Of a stretch of 64,000 bases of DNA, positions 15,434-25,452 are shown piece by piece (the first letter of the stretch is position 1; each line of letters starts with the position of its first letter). A program made the translations under genes and the position numbers. The notes under the pieces are model-generated. The model saw only the letters and a program-made list of their open reading frames with translations, made no database searches and was not told the DNA's origin. Location: positions 62,001 through 126,000 of the IMG/VR virus record IMGVR_UViG_3300021963_000034; one strand, 5' to 3'. Source of the stretch: a virus.

Positions 15434-18106
15434 ATGGCTATTTCAAACGATCAGAAGATAGACTATCTCTGGAAAAAAATTGGTTATGGTAGAGCGAAGA
15501 CTGATACTGCAGCGATTAAGGATGCAGTAAACGAATCAATCTCAAGTGCTTTATTGTTGAGAGGTGATAACGTCTGGGCTCAATCAAATTTAATACCAAC
15601 GACTATTCCCGGTAGCAGTACATCAGTAGTTACTTTATATCCAACATCACTACCCGTCGAATGTACTGCAGATACTACTTCTTCCACAAATAGAACTTGG
15701 AAAACAAACATTACCGATTGGATTCCGCCAGAAATTGGTTCTACTTATCTTGTGAAGGTATACGTTCATACATCAGGCAATGCTGCAACTGCTGCTGCAT
15801 CTGGAACTCAATTAGTCGCTGCGGGTTCTGGTAATAATGATGAGTGGTTCTTCGACTATCAATCAGGAACTTTAAACTTTATTGGAACAAACCTTCCAAG
15901 TGGAGTTAATTTTACTGGCAAGAGTGTTTATATTAGTGGTGCAGTTTATAGTGGAATTAAAGGAGTTCCTGCTGTAGGTTCTGCAAATACCTTTACAAAT
16001 TTAGACTTAACCGGAAACTTAAATGTATCTGGAGTTTCCACATTTGCAGGTGGTATTCGAGGTATTGGCATTCAGTCCGGAAGTGTCAATATAGCAACAG
16101 GGATTATTACTGCGTTAAATTTTGTTGGTTCTGGTAATTCCATTTCATATAATGCAGGAACTAAAGTTGTTGATATTAGTATTGGTGGAGGAAATTGGGA
16201 GTATGAAAATCCAACAAATACCTATCAAAGTGATATTTACCGCTTGAATGGAAATGTTGGCATAGGAACCATAGACCCAACATCAAAACTTGATGTTCGC
16301 GGAAATGTCAATGTTTCTGGAATTGTTACCGCTACTGTTTTTGTTGGTGATGGTTCTGGACTGACTGGCATTACTGCATCTGGATCAGGTATTGTTATTA
16401 AAGATTCTGGATCTCTTGTAGGCACTGCAGGCACAATAGATTTTGGCGATAATTTAACAGTTTCTACAATATCTGCTGGAGTAGTTACTGTCACTTCTTC
16501 TGGCGGTGGAGGATCTTCCCAATGGGAGACAACTGCAGCAGGTATTCATACATTATCTAACGTCGGCATAGGAACCACAAATCCAACAGCAAAACTTCAG
16601 GTTAATGGAAATATAAATTTAAATTATGGAAGCTCAACTACAGCGTCATCTATAACTTGGTCCACCAGTGGCACTGCAAATGTTCTTTTAAAAACTTTTG
16701 GAACATCTAACTCTAATACTTCTATGGTATGGAATAGTGGAAATCTTATTTCCAATCCAACATCTACAAATAGTGTATATATTGGTGCATGGGCATCACC
16801 TAATGCATCAGGAACAAGTAATGTTAGCATTGGATCAGGTTGTGGATACTTACTATCAACTGGGGCTAGCAATGTATTTGTTGGTCAGGGTGCAGCATAT
16901 TTTACAACTGGTTCTAATAATACATTTCTCGGTAGTCAATCTGGAGGTGTAGTTACTAGTGGAAGTAATAATACAATATTAGGTGGGTTTAATGGTAATT
17001 CAGGTGGTTTAGATATAAGAACATCTAATAATAATGTTGTAATTGCTGATGGTAGTGGTAATATAAGATTATATGCAAACTCAACTGGAAATATTGGTAT
17101 AGGAACCACAAATCCAACATCAACCTTTACTGTTGTAGGAAACGCTTTAATATCTGGAGTAACAACTTCCGGTGGATATAACGCAACCACAGGAAATGAT
17201 TATAAAATCAATGAAACTTCAGTTCTTAATGCAACAACTCTAGGTTCTGGAGTTGTTAACTCTTCTCTAACTTCTGTTGGAACTCTAACTTCTCTAAATG
17301 TATCTGGAACAACAACAGCAAATTCTTTTGTAAAGACTGGTGGAACTTCAAATCAATTCTTAAAGGCAGATGGTTCAATTGATACTAATACTTATCTAAC
17401 TTCAGCACTACAAAATGTTGTTGAAGATACTACACCACAACTTGGTGGAAATTTAGACCTTAATAGTAAAAATATTACCGGTACTGGTGATGTTAATATT
17501 ACTGGTGTCGTTACTGCTACTTCATTCTCTGGTTCTGGTGCAAATTTAACTTCTCTAGATGCTTCTAATATTTCTTCGGGAATAGTATCAACTGCTAGAC
17601 TGGCATCAGGAACCGCAGATTCAACGACATATTTAAGAGGAGACCAAACTTGGGCAAGTATTAGTGGCGGTGGTGCAACTCTAAGTAATGACACCACAAC
17701 AGACGCATCTTATTATCCAACATTTTCCAGTGCAACTTCCGGAACATATTCAACTGCTTATGTGTCTGATACGAAATGTACTTTCAATCCATCAACAGGC
17801 ACATTATCAGCGACTCAATTTACATCACTATCGGATAAAACTCAAAAGACCAATATTAGACTCATAGATAATTCAATTGAACTTGTGAAACAACTTGAAG
17901 GAGTTCGTTATGATTGGATAAATAATCAAAAACCTTCAATTGGTGTGATTGCACAAGATATTGAAAAAGTACTTCCAGAAGTAGTTGAAACAAATAGTAA
18001 TGGTTTGAAATCAGTCTCTTATGGAAATATAGTTGGTGTATTAATTGAAGCAATTAAAGAACAACAAATTCGCATTGAAGAGTTGGAGAAAAAGTTAAAT
18101 GCCTAA
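15434..18106 (+). CDS. fibre protein with C-terminal S74 intramolecular chaperone (890 residues)
   Basis: The ATG at 15434 is chosen over an upstream in-frame start because the paralogue at 34029 begins the same way (MAI...[17 protein letters not shown]). Residues 1-180 match that paralogue. The middle holds '[14 protein letters not shown]' trunk modules and a YadA-like stretch (residues about 470-560, with [19 protein letters not shown]). The last 100 residues are a peptidase S74 domain: [11 protein letters not shown] with the Ser and Lys expected of the self-cleaving dyad, then [17 protein letters not shown] and a coiled coil. Such domains trimerise beta-helical fibres and then release themselves. 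The 3' end overlaps the propeller gene by eight bases. Confidence 0.88.
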   Translation: MAISNDQKIDYLWKKIGYGRAKTDTAAIKDAVNESISSALLLRGDNVWAQSNLIPTTIPGSSTSVVTLYPTSLPVECTADTTSSTNRTWKTNITDWIPPEIGSTYLVKVYVHTSGNAATAAASGTQLVAAGSGNNDEWFFDYQSGTLNFIGTNLPSGVNFTGKSVYISGAVYSGIKGVPAVGSANTFTNLDLTGNLNVSGVSTFAGGIRGIGIQSGSVNIATGIITALNFVGSGNSISYNAGTKVVDISIGGGNWEYENPTNTYQSDIYRLNGNVGIGTIDPTSKLDVRGNVNVSGIVTATVFVGDGSGLTGITASGSGIVIKDSGSLVGTAGTIDFGDNLTVSTISAGVVTVTSSGGGGSSQWETTAAGIHTLSNVGIGTTNPTAKLQVNGNINLNYGSSTTASSITWSTSGTANVLLKTFGTSNSNTSMVWNSGNLISNPTSTNSVYIGAWASPNASGTSNVSIGSGCGYLLSTGASNVFVGQGAAYFTTGSNNTFLGSQSGGVVTSGSNNTILGGFNGNSGGLDIRTSNNNVVIADGSGNIRLYANSTGNIGIGTTNPTSTFTVVGNALISGVTTSGGYNATTGNDYKINETSVLNATTLGSGVVNSSLTSVGTLTSLNVSGTTTANSFVKTGGTSNQFLKADGSIDTNTYLTSALQNVVEDTTPQLGGNLDLNSKNITGTGDVNITGVVTATSFSGSGANLTSLDASNISSGIVSTARLASGTADSTTYLRGDQTWASISGGGATLSNDTTTDASYYPTFSSATSGTYSTAYVSDTKCTFNPSTGTLSATQFTSLSDKTQKTNIRLIDNSIELVKQLEGVRYDWINNQKPSIGVIAQDIEKVLPEVVETNSNGLKSVSYGNIVGVLIEAIKEQQIRIEELEKKLNA

Positions 18107-19307
18107 TCAATTTAATTCGCCAGAAGGAGATTTAGAGAATTATTTTGTGAGTGAATATTGGTTAATTGACCAGTGGGTTGGTGATACCTTATGGAATTGG
18201 GGTCGTAATACTCAAGGACAAATAGGAGACAATACAGCAACCCAAAGAAACACTCCAGTCACAACACTTGCTGGTGGCGCAAATTGGAAACAAGTTAGTA
18301 CTGGAAGTAATGGTAGTCATACAGTAGCAATAAAAACGGATGGAACTCTATGGAATTGGGGTAATAATTTTAGTGGAGGACTGGGAGTCAATTCACCATC
18401 CAATAGATCCACTCCAGTCACAACATTCGCAGGAGGAACCAACTGGAAACAAGTTGCTAGTGGAGGAGGCCATACAGTAGCAATCAAAACTGATGGAACC
18501 CTATGGACTTGGGGTTCTAATTCTTCTGGACAATTAGGAACCAATGGACCAACAGGTTTGGGAGTAGCAAAAAGCACTCCAGTCACCACATTCGCAGGAG
18601 GAACTAACTGGAAACAAGTAAGTGCAGGAAATCTACATACATTAGCAATCAAAACTGATGGAACCTTATGGACTTGGGGTGATAATTATTATGGACAACT
18701 AGGAGACAATACAACAACCAATAGATGCACTCCAGTCACCACATTCGCAGGAGGAACCAATTGGAAACAAGTTGCTGGTGGAAGAGATCATACAGCAGCA
18801 ATCAAAACCGATGGAACCTTATGGACTTGTGGTCGTAATGCTTATGGAGGTTTAGGAGACAATACAACAACCAATAGATCCACTCCAGTCACCACATTCG
18901 CAGGAGGAACCAATTGGAAACAAGTTGCTGGTGGAGGTTCTTATACAGCAGCAATCAAAACTGATGGAACCTTATGGACTTGGGGTCTTACTTCTGCTGG
19001 TCAACTAGGAATCAATAGATCAGGTTTTGGAATAGCAATAACCACTCCAGTCACAACATTCGCTGGAGGAACCAACTGGAAACAAGTTGCTGGTGGAAAC
19101 GGTCATATAGCAGCAATCAAGACTGATGGAACCTTATGGACTTGGGGAAGTAATTTTGCTGGACAACTAGGAAACAATACAACAACCACTAGTTCCACTC
19201 CAGTTACAACATTCGCAGGAGGAACCAACTGGAAACAAGTTTCTGGTGGATATGGACATACAGTAGCAGTCACATCAGGAACAGATCCTACCTTCTTTAT
19301 TTCATAA
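18099..19307 (+). CDS. RCC1-type seven-bladed beta-propeller protein, copy 1
   Basis: 402 residues. A 30-residue head ([20 protein letters not shown]) is followed by exactly seven repeats of about 50 residues, each of the form [48 protein letters not shown]1 repeats fold into a seven-bladed propeller. The conserved framework alternates with hypervariable loops after WG and after KQV, the pattern of a binding surface. The first blade carries TLAGG where later blades carry TFAGG, as in both other copies. It is likely an adhesin or decoration protein on the fibre; no catalytic residues are seen. It overlaps the S74 fibre gene, suggesting coupled synthesis. Confidence 0.88.
   Translation: MPNQFNSPEGDLENYFVSEYWLIDQWVGDTLWNWGRNTQGQIGDNTATQRNTPVTTLAGGANWKQVSTGSNGSHTVAIKTDGTLWNWGNNFSGGLGVNSPSNRSTPVTTFAGGTNWKQVASGGGHTVAIKTDGTLWTWGSNSSGQLGTNGPTGLGVAKSTPVTTFAGGTNWKQVSAGNLHTLAIKTDGTLWTWGDNYYGQLGDNTTTNRCTPVTTFAGGTNWKQVAGGRDHTAAIKTDGTLWTCGRNAYGGLGDNTTTNRSTPVTTFAGGTNWKQVAGGGSYTAAIKTDGTLWTWGLTSAGQLGINRSGFGIAITTPVTTFAGGTNWKQVAGGNGHIAAIKTDGTLWTWGSNFAGQLGNNTTTTSSTPVTTFAGGTNWKQVSGGYGHTVAVTSGTDPTFFIS
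18575..18679 (+). repeat. 105-base segment identical to 25757-25861 (propeller copy 3)
   Basis: The stretch spanning the end of blade 3's framework and its variable loop ([12 protein letters not shown]) is identical base for base in propeller copies 1 and 3, 7.2 kb apart. Flanking loop sequence differs at once on both sides, as expected of recombination or gene conversion. Confidence 0.9.
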
Positions 19308-19310
19308 ATA
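19304..19310 (+). promoter_or_regulatory. late promoter box ATAAATA
   Basis: The box overlaps the stop codon of propeller copy 1 and lies 14 bases before the ATG at 19325, with the same spacing logic as other late genes in the window. Confidence 0.7.
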
Positions 19311-19324
19311 TTTAAAAAAGACAT

Positions 19325-19969
19325 ATGTACGCACTCGTTAATGGTCAAGAATTAAGATTAGGACCAATTGCATTCAACTATAGAATGATTAATGATGAAC
19401 TAGAAGAACTTGAAGTTGATTTTAGAGTAAAATCTTCTGATTATCAATCAGTTCCTATTTCGGTTACTGATGATATTAAAATTCTTCCTGCGAGATATGA
19501 TAATCCAGAGTATGACCCAAGATTTGAAGGTCTTTCAAATGTATCTCACGAAATCACTGAAACTGAAGTAATTTTTAGACACGATAAGGGTTTTAAATCA
19601 CTTCAACAAATTAAGGATGAATATAAGGCAGCAGTAAAACCAGAAAGACAAAGAAAAGAAAACACTACAATTTCTCTAACTGTAAAAGATACTGAAATTA
19701 CAGTATCAACAAGTAGAGAAAGTAGAATTGAATTGATGTCTAAACTTCTTGGTAATGAAGGTCCTTATAATTTCAAGTTTGCGAATGGTGTATGGGTAGA
19801 AGTGACTAAAGTAGATCTTCAAACTATTATTGCTGCAATTGATGTAAAAGTTCAAGAAGCATATGATTGGGAACTTGCAAAACTTCAAGAAATTGATGCT
19901 TGTGAAACAAAAGAAGCAGTTTATGAAGTTGAAATTACTCCACCTCCAGCAGAAAATCCTGTAGTCTGA
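19325..19969 (+). CDS. DUF4376-like / fibre-accessory protein
   Basis: A 214-residue protein. The N-terminal half is beta-rich ([19 protein letters not shown]). The C-terminal region (residues about 150-200: [20 protein letters not shown] then a helix ending [19 protein letters not shown]) resembles DUF4376-type domains of phage tail-associated proteins. It lies between two propeller genes, so it may be a chaperone or connector for them (inference). Its stop overlaps the next gene's start region, TGATATG, without a gap that would hold a promoter. Confidence 0.6.
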   Translation: MYALVNGQELRLGPIAFNYRMINDELEELEVDFRVKSSDYQSVPISVTDDIKILPARYDNPEYDPRFEGLSNVSHEITETEVIFRHDKGFKSLQQIKDEYKAAVKPERQRKENTTISLTVKDTEITVSTSRESRIELMSKLLGNEGPYNFKFANGVWVEVTKVDLQTIIAAIDVKVQEAYDWELAKLQEIDACETKEAVYEVEITPPPAENPVV

Positions 19970-19970
19970 T

Positions 19971-21185
19971 ATGCCAAATCCAACCACTAATTTTAAAGAT
20001 GATTATGGTACTGATTTAGGTAATAAATTAATTACCAAAGAATATTTGATGACTGTTTATCCGCAGATTGGTAATCAATTAATCACTCCGGAATTGTGGG
20101 TTTGGGGGCTTAATTCTTATGGACAACTAGGAGACAATACAACATCCAATAGACGCACTCCAGTCACAACACTGGCAGGAGGGTCCAACTGGAAACAAGT
20201 TTCTGGTGGTGGTAATTATATAGCAGCAATCAAAACCGATGGAACTCTATGGACTTGGGGTCGTAATAATCAAGGACAACTAGGAGACAATACAACAACC
20301 AATAGATCCACTCCAGTCACCACATTCGCTGGAGGATCCAATTGGAAACAAGTTGGTGGTGGAAGTTTTCATACAACAGCAATCAAAACCGATGGAACCC
20401 TATGGACTTGGGGTTTTAATTATTATGGACAACTAGGAGACAATACAACAACCAATAGATCCACTCCAGTCACCACATTCGCGGGAGGATCCAATTGGAA
20501 ACAAGTTTCTGGTTCTTTTCAAGGTAATATTACAGCAGCAATCAAAACTGATGGAACTCTATGGACTTGGGGTCGTAATAATCAAGGACAACTAGGAGAC
20601 AATACAACAACCAATAGATCCACTCCAGTCACCACATTCGCTGGAGGATCCAATTGGAAACAAGTTTCTTGTGGAGGTTATTTCATATCAGCAATCAAAA
20701 CAGATGGAACCCTATGGACTTGGGGTTTTAATTCTTCTGGACAACTAGGAGACAATACAACAACCACTAGATCCACTCCAGTCACAACATTCGCTGGAGG
20801 ATCCAATTGGAAACAAGTTTCTGGTGCATCTAGTCATACAGCAGCAATCAAAACTGATGGAACTCTATGGATTTGGGGTGCTGGTACTACTGGACGACTA
20901 GGAAACAATACAACAACCACTAGTTCCACTCCAGTTACAACATTCGCAGGAGGAACCAACTGGAAACAAGTTTTTGCTGGAGTAAATAATACAGTAGCAA
21001 TCAAAACAGATGGAACCTTATGGACTTGGGGTTCTAATTCTTATGGACAAGTAGGAACCAATAATACAACCACTAGTTCCATTCCAGTCACAACATTCGC
21101 AGGAGGAACCAACTGGAAACAAGTTGCTGGTGGTGGTAATCATATAACAGCAATCAAAACCTCTGACGATTTACAAGGAATCTAA
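19971..21185 (+). CDS. RCC1-type seven-bladed beta-propeller protein, copy 2
   Basis: 404 residues with seven RCC1-type repeats. The 40-residue head (with [17 protein letters not shown]) shares a D-L-x-N...EYL pattern with copy 1 ([13 protein letters not shown]), probably a common docking peptide. Copy 2 is more uniform than the others: blades 2 and 4 share a frame of over 30 residues beginning [16 protein letters not shown], and their DNA is identical over about 115 bases. The framework variant here is FAGGSNW in blades 2-5 and FAGGTNW in blades 6-7, so the gene looks like two fused ancestries. It is likely a fibre-linked adhesin. Confidence 0.88.
   Translation: MPNPTTNFKDDYGTDLGNKLITKEYLMTVYPQIGNQLITPELWVWGLNSYGQLGDNTTSNRRTPVTTLAGGSNWKQVSGGGNYIAAIKTDGTLWTWGRNNQGQLGDNTTTNRSTPVTTFAGGSNWKQVGGGSFHTTAIKTDGTLWTWGFNYYGQLGDNTTTNRSTPVTTFAGGSNWKQVSGSFQGNITAAIKTDGTLWTWGRNNQGQLGDNTTTNRSTPVTTFAGGSNWKQVSCGGYFISAIKTDGTLWTWGFNSSGQLGDNTTTTRSTPVTTFAGGSNWKQVSGASSHTAAIKTDGTLWIWGAGTTGRLGNNTTTTSSTPVTTFAGGTNWKQVFAGVNNTVAIKTDGTLWTWGSNSYGQVGTNNTTTSSIPVTTFAGGTNWKQVAGGGNHITAIKTSDDLQGI
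20958..21017 (+). repeat. 60-base segment identical to 25635-25694 (propeller copy 3)
   Basis: Codes for [20 protein letters not shown] in blade 6 of copy 2 and blade 1 of copy 3. The variable loop FAGVNN occurs nowhere else in the window, so this is a shared loop cassette rather than framework similarity. Confidence 0.9.
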
Positions 21186-21188
21186 ATA
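21182..21188 (+). promoter_or_regulatory. late promoter box CTAAATA
   Basis: Overlaps the stop codon of propeller copy 2 and lies 21 bases before the ATG at 21210. It probably starts the transcript of the transferase genes that follow. Confidence 0.65.
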
Positions 21189-21209
21189 CTTTCAAATACA
21201 ATATTCTAT

Positions 21210-22559
21210 ATGAATCCACTTGAATTGGTTGCAAAGACCTTATATTCATTCAAAGAACAGCAACTAACTTTTGAATTACTTGATGCCTTTGGAAAACAAG
21301 CACAAGTATTTTCACAGTATGATGAAATTGCAAAGATATTTTTTGAACTTAAAAACTTCTCCAAAGCAATTGAATATGGAGAAAAATCTCTTAAACTAGC
21401 ACAAACAAAAGAGGAAAAATATACCACCTCTATGAATTTGATTAATGCTTATAATCAATCAAATCATCCAGAGAAGTCTATTACTCAAATTGAAAAGTGC
21501 AAAAAGATTAATCCGCAAGATACTGAACTTCTTCTGGAAGAAACCTTTGCATATTCTGCACTCAATCAAAAAGAGAAATCAGAAAAACTTCTCTTCAATC
21601 TTCTTCAAAGAAAACTACCAGAAGAGATTGAACGAAAAGCATATCATAATCTATCCGGACATTATTTCCGTAAGGATGATATTCATACAGGACTTCAACA
21701 CTTTCTCAAAGCAGGAGAAGTAGAAGCATATAAAAATCAAAAGCATCCTGATTTTGAGAAGTGGGATGGAACAATTACACCAGGAAGAACTGTAATTATT
21801 GATAATCAATGTGGTGCTGGTGATGAAGTCATTCATATTCGGTTTATGAAACACCTCAAAGACTTGGGAATGAAACCAATTTGGAGTTCTACTCGTAGAG
21901 AACTTGTAGAACTCTTCAAACATAATGGTTATGATGCCGTTTGTATTTGGGACAAACCAGAGTTTCCAAAAGATGCCTGTTGGGTTTATGGTCTTGCACT
22001 TCCTTATTATCTCAATCTCGAATTGAAAGATATTGGAAGAGAACCATATCTCCAAACACTCCCAGAGTATGATAAGAAGTGGGAATGGATGAAAGAAGAT
22101 ACTGGACATAAAGTTGGTATATTCTGGGCATCCAGTTCTGGTTTTGAACAGAACTCTTTCCGTTCGGTGGAACTCAAAGATTATATGAGTGTTCTTGGAA
22201 ACAAAGGATATTCTCTGTATTCACTTCAAACTCATACTGATAACAAAGATGCAAATGATTATCCAGAAATCAAACAATCACTATCAGTTCCTAATAGAGA
22301 GTTTGCTGATACATTCTCAATCATTAAGAACCTGGATTTGGTGGTGACTTCTTGTAGTTTTGTCGCTCACGTTGCAGCATCATTAGGTAAAGAAGTTTGT
22401 GTCTTTGTTCCAATTATGGAATATTATGTTTGGACTTCTTCTACTGGAAAGTGTATGTGGTATGGAGATAACGTTCATCTCTTCCGCCAAAAGAAACCAA
22501 GAACTTGGGATGCACCCATCAAAGAGTTTTGGGAGTTTATGAATGATAGAAGAGTATAA
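21210..22559 (+). CDS. TPR-repeat protein with GT9-like glycosyltransferase domain
   Basis: 449 residues. Residues 1-185 are helical repeats of the TPR kind (AIEYGEKSLKLA; SITQIEKCKKINPQD). Residues about 190-449 look like a GT-B glycosyltransferase related to heptosyltransferases: DNQCGAGDEVIHIRF at the start of the fold and LDLVVTSCSFVAHVAASLG in the donor-binding half. The expected role is sugar transfer to protein or glycan; TPR-GT fusions often glycosylate proteins. The next gene starts inside its last codons (17-base overlap). Substrate unknown. Confidence 0.7.
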   Translation: MNPLELVAKTLYSFKEQQLTFELLDAFGKQAQVFSQYDEIAKIFFELKNFSKAIEYGEKSLKLAQTKEEKYTTSMNLINAYNQSNHPEKSITQIEKCKKINPQDTELLLEETFAYSALNQKEKSEKLLFNLLQRKLPEEIERKAYHNLSGHYFRKDDIHTGLQHFLKAGEVEAYKNQKHPDFEKWDGTITPGRTVIIDNQCGAGDEVIHIRFMKHLKDLGMKPIWSSTRRELVELFKHNGYDAVCIWDKPEFPKDACWVYGLALPYYLNLELKDIGREPYLQTLPEYDKKWEWMKEDTGHKVGIFWASSSGFEQNSFRSVELKDYMSVLGNKGYSLYSLQTHTDNKDANDYPEIKQSLSVPNREFADTFSIIKNLDLVVTSCSFVAHVAASLGKEVCVFVPIMEYYVWTSSTGKCMWYGDNVHLFRQKKPRTWDAPIKEFWEFMNDRRV

Positions 22560-23001
22560 TTTATCCTTTCTCAACCTCAATTCCATCAAGAACAAACTAC
22601 TACAAATACAAACTGCTTCTCACGGACTTGTAACAAAAGGTGTTTCCACCTATAATCACGGAATGCCTACTTTGATGTATCCAGAACTGACTGGATTAAA
22701 AAATATTTTCAAACAATATGTTAGAATATATTGTAGAAAGTATGAGATTCCACCTTTAAAGTTTATCAATAGTTGGTTTAATATTTCACAACCAGGAAAT
22801 AAACTCAAAGCACATAAGCACGAAGAAAGTGTTGTGAGTGGAGCATTTTATATTTCTGGTGCAACTCCACTTATCTTTCCAGATACATCAATCAAACCAT
22901 ATCCTGGTTTGTTAGTCATCTTTTCAAGTGATTTAGTTCATTACACAGAAGAAGAAACAGAAGAAAGAATTATTATTAGTTTTAATACAGACTACCTATG
23001 A
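22543..23001 (+). CDS. 2OG-Fe(II) oxygenase (PF13759-like)
   Basis: A 152-residue cupin-like protein. Candidate metal and cosubstrate residues are the HKH triad start (H91, H93) in KAHKHEESVVSGAFYIS, H133 in FSSDLVHYTEEE, and R142 in ERIIISFNTD. The PYPGLLVIF strand before the second histidine is typical of the family. The expected reaction is hydroxylation of a protein or small molecule. It is embedded in the glycosyltransferase run, overlapping both neighbours, so it probably acts in the same modification pathway. Confidence 0.78.
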   Translation: MIEEYNLSFLNLNSIKNKLLQIQTASHGLVTKGVSTYNHGMPTLMYPELTGLKNIFKQYVRIYCRKYEIPPLKFINSWFNISQPGNKLKAHKHEESVVSGAFYISGATPLIFPDTSIKPYPGLLVIFSSDLVHYTEEETEERIIISFNTDYL

Positions 23002-23681
23002 GATTTCATACTTTTTATACCAAAAATCTTTCAGAACAACTGATAGAAGACCATAAGAAAGTCTGTAATCATATTGGCATTGATGTGACTTATCATATTC
23101 AAGATGCAATAGATGATTATGATACTCTTTATACCGCTCACGGAAAGTTTATGACTTCTGTAATGGAGCAGGAAGAGGTTGCTTGTTTTCTTGATATTGA
23201 TTGTCTTCCGCATAATAAAGAACTTCTGGAAAGAGCATACAACTGGGCAATAGAAAATAAATCTTTTGTCGGAAATGCTCAAAACATTTCTCATACGCAA
23301 ATGAGAAATCATATCTATGCTGCTGCTTCTTGTTTAATTGTAACGAAAGATGCCTGGAATACTTTGGGTAATCCAGACTTTTCCTGGTTTATGCAGAATG
23401 AAGTTCAAATAGATACTGCACAACTTCTCACATTAAGAGCAGACCAAATTGGAATGCCCTATCAATTAATGTATCCTGTTGGTTATGATGGTCCAGAAGA
23501 ATATAAACTTTCTGGATATGGAATATATGGAACAGGAACTTTATACCCAGCAACTTGGCATTATTTTAGAATCAGTAAGTTCAAGGATCAAATACCAGAC
23601 CTTTGGACAACTCGTGTAAATAATATATTAGAAGGTCAAAAGATTATTCCAAATTATTCATCGTGTTTTTATGAACTATAA
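22998..23681 (+). CDS. GT-A type glycosyltransferase-like protein
   Basis: 227 residues with a metal-binding D-x-D motif in VACFLDIDCLP (D66, D68) after a Rossmann-like first half. The C-terminal half has aromatic patches (YPATWHYFRIS). These are features of nucleotide-sugar glycosyltransferases with a GT-A fold. It overlaps the upstream oxygenase by four bases (ATGA) and the next gene by 11. Donor and acceptor are unknown. Confidence 0.62.
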   Translation: MRFHTFYTKNLSEQLIEDHKKVCNHIGIDVTYHIQDAIDDYDTLYTAHGKFMTSVMEQEEVACFLDIDCLPHNKELLERAYNWAIENKSFVGNAQNISHTQMRNHIYAAASCLIVTKDAWNTLGNPDFSWFMQNEVQIDTAQLLTLRADQIGMPYQLMYPVGYDGPEEYKLSGYGIYGTGTLYPATWHYFRISKFKDQIPDLWTTRVNNILEGQKIIPNYSSCFYEL

Positions 23682-24438
23682 GTTTTTGTTTTTAGTTGGG
23701 TCTGCAATTAATCATTTTAAAGAGGATGATTTGAGTGCTTTTAAAGCAGAAGAAAGATTTCAACAGACATTAGATACTATTCAGTCAATTAAGAATAAAG
23801 TTCCAGATGCTTATATTTTAATCTACGAAGGCTCTGAAACTCCTATCAAAGATGAGTATAAAGATATTCTGAGACAGAAATCTGATTTGTTTATTCAGTG
23901 TGGTAGTGACCCTTATATGAAATCTTTGTATGAGAACATTCACAAAGACCCACCAAAGTTCACATTTGTAAAATCTATGCTTGAGTGTAGATGTTTACAG
24001 ATTGTTCTGAATCATATGAGACAGCACAATATCTTTAATGATGTCACAAGAGTGTTTAAGTTGACTGGTCGGTATACTCTTAATGATAACTTTGACATCA
24101 ATGACTACAAGAGTAAATTCTTAATCAATAAGTATGTGATGAAATATTATGACTACAAAGAAAGATTTGAGGAGATGGATGATATCTATGTTTCTCTCTT
24201 TGGATGTAAAGGAACAACCGTAACTGGATTGTGGTCCTTTGACCGATTCTTATTCAATGATATTTTTAATGTTCTTCAGAAGAGTTTTGAATATATGGAA
24301 AGAGCAATTCAGTTAACTTGTGGTATGGACATTGAACATTCTTTCTATCACTTTATCAAGAGAGATGATATCATAAATGTTCCTATTCTTGGTGTTGATG
24401 TAGTTAAAGGTATGGATGGAGACAGATTTTCATTATGA
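23671..24438 (+). CDS. putative glycosyltransferase-like protein
   Basis: 255 residues. LFLVGSAINHF near the N-terminus and RVFKLTGRYTLNDNF in the middle resemble a family of proteins found in sugar-decoration clusters and annotated as glycosyltransferase-like. No classical D-x-D was found. The tail (GVDVVKGMDGDRFSL) ends directly at the next gene with a four-base overlap. Its neighbourhood supports a role in glycan building. Confidence 0.5.
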   Translation: MNYKFLFLVGSAINHFKEDDLSAFKAEERFQQTLDTIQSIKNKVPDAYILIYEGSETPIKDEYKDILRQKSDLFIQCGSDPYMKSLYENIHKDPPKFTFVKSMLECRCLQIVLNHMRQHNIFNDVTRVFKLTGRYTLNDNFDINDYKSKFLINKYVMKYYDYKERFEEMDDIYVSLFGCKGTTVTGLWSFDRFLFNDIFNVLQKSFEYMERAIQLTCGMDIEHSFYHFIKRDDIINVPILGVDVVKGMDGDRFSL

Positions 24439-25091
24439 AACTCGCAATCTTTTATCATACTTTTCAAAATGAAATATCTGCTTTCATTTATCAACAACAA
24501 ATCAATCGTCTTTATGTGACTGGATTAATGAATGCTGTTGATTATATGCATATTGGTGTAAATGGAAATAACGAGTTATTCAATGTTCCATCTAAAGCAA
24601 AAGTTGTATACAATCAAAATCAAAAAGAAGAAACAGAAACATTGATTGCATTAAAAGATTTTGCATACGAAAATCCAGATTATAAAATTTTATATTTTCA
24701 CACTAAAGGTGCAAGTAAGGGAACTTTGATTGCAAATGCTTGGAGATTGATGATGGAGTATTTTGTAATTGATAAGTGGAAAGAGTGTGTGGAAATGTTG
24801 GATGAATATGATTGTGTTGGTTCAAATCTAAATCCCGTGGGAGAAACTTTATGGAGTGATGGCACAACAACTATACCAGTAGAAGGAACTTATAATTTTA
24901 CTGGAAATTTCTGGTGGGCAACTGCGAAACACATTCAATCATTAGATCATAAATTTTTGACAAGTGATTATCGTATAGATAGAGAACTATGGATTGGAAG
25001 TAATCCAAACTCAAATCCCGGAACCATTTATCAACCGGGAGTATATGAGTCCTATGAACATTTCTACATGGAGGAAGATTATGTTTCGTAA
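24435..25091 (+). CDS. putative glycosyltransferase (rhamnan-synthesis-like family)
   Basis: 218 residues with KILYFHTKGAS (85-94), NAWRLMMEYFVIDKW (101-115), YDCVGSNLNP (125-134) and FTGNFWWATAKHIQSL (155-170). This phrase set is familiar from glycosyltransferase-like proteins of capsule and O-antigen loci. Sugar transfer is therefore likely, with unknown specificity. The YkgJ-like gene starts inside its last four codons. Confidence 0.6.
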   Translation: MKLAIFYHTFQNEISAFIYQQQINRLYVTGLMNAVDYMHIGVNGNNELFNVPSKAKVVYNQNQKEETETLIALKDFAYENPDYKILYFHTKGASKGTLIANAWRLMMEYFVIDKWKECVEMLDEYDCVGSNLNPVGETLWSDGTTTIPVEGTYNFTGNFWWATAKHIQSLDHKFLTSDYRIDRELWIGSNPNSNPGTIYQPGVYESYEHFYMEEDYVS

Positions 25092-25452
25092 TTGTGGAGA
25101 ATGTACTGCTTGTTGCACTTGGTTACAAGGTTCTGCTTATGGATATGAGTTTGGTGGTGGAAAGTCTTGTAAGTTTTTATGTGAGACTGGGTGTAGTGTT
25201 CATAAGGCAAGACCAAAATTATGTGAGGGATATTTTTGTGCTTGGGCTCAAGAACTCATAACAGAAGAAATGAGACCTGATAAATGTGGTGTTCTTGTTT
25301 CTGTTGAAAATAATGAGAACGGACAATATCTCAAATTGGTTTCTACTCAAGAAGAAATAAATAAAGATATATTAGAATATTTTAGAAATTGGAGTAGTAT
25401 AATGAATACTCCTGTGATTTATTCAAACAATAATTCCTGGGAAGTCCTCTAA
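25081..25452 (+). CDS. YkgJ-like cysteine-cluster (Fe/Zn-binding) protein
   Basis: 123 residues with a dense N-terminal cysteine array: C5, C8, C11, C12, C30, C34, C38, C48 and C53, within CGECTACC, GKSCKFLCETGCSVH and KLCEGYFCAW. This is the YkgJ/FliB-type zinc or iron-sulfur cluster signature. Some relatives act with protein-modifying enzymes such as lysine methylation of flagellin, but none is firmly assigned. The ATG at 25081 is chosen because the cysteine motif starts there and the longer frame is a shadow of the upstream gene. The stop shares a base with the next start (TAATG). Confidence 0.75.
   Translation: MFRNCGECTACCTWLQGSAYGYEFGGGKSCKFLCETGCSVHKARPKLCEGYFCAWAQELITEEMRPDKCGVLVSVENNENGQYLKLVSTQEEINKDILEYFRNWSSIMNTPVIYSNNNSWEVL

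Noticed and set aside
21651-22109. A 152-residue minus-strand ORF
   Set aside because: It is antisense to the glycosyltransferase gene, has no promoter or ribosome-binding site, and its codon pattern follows the sense gene.
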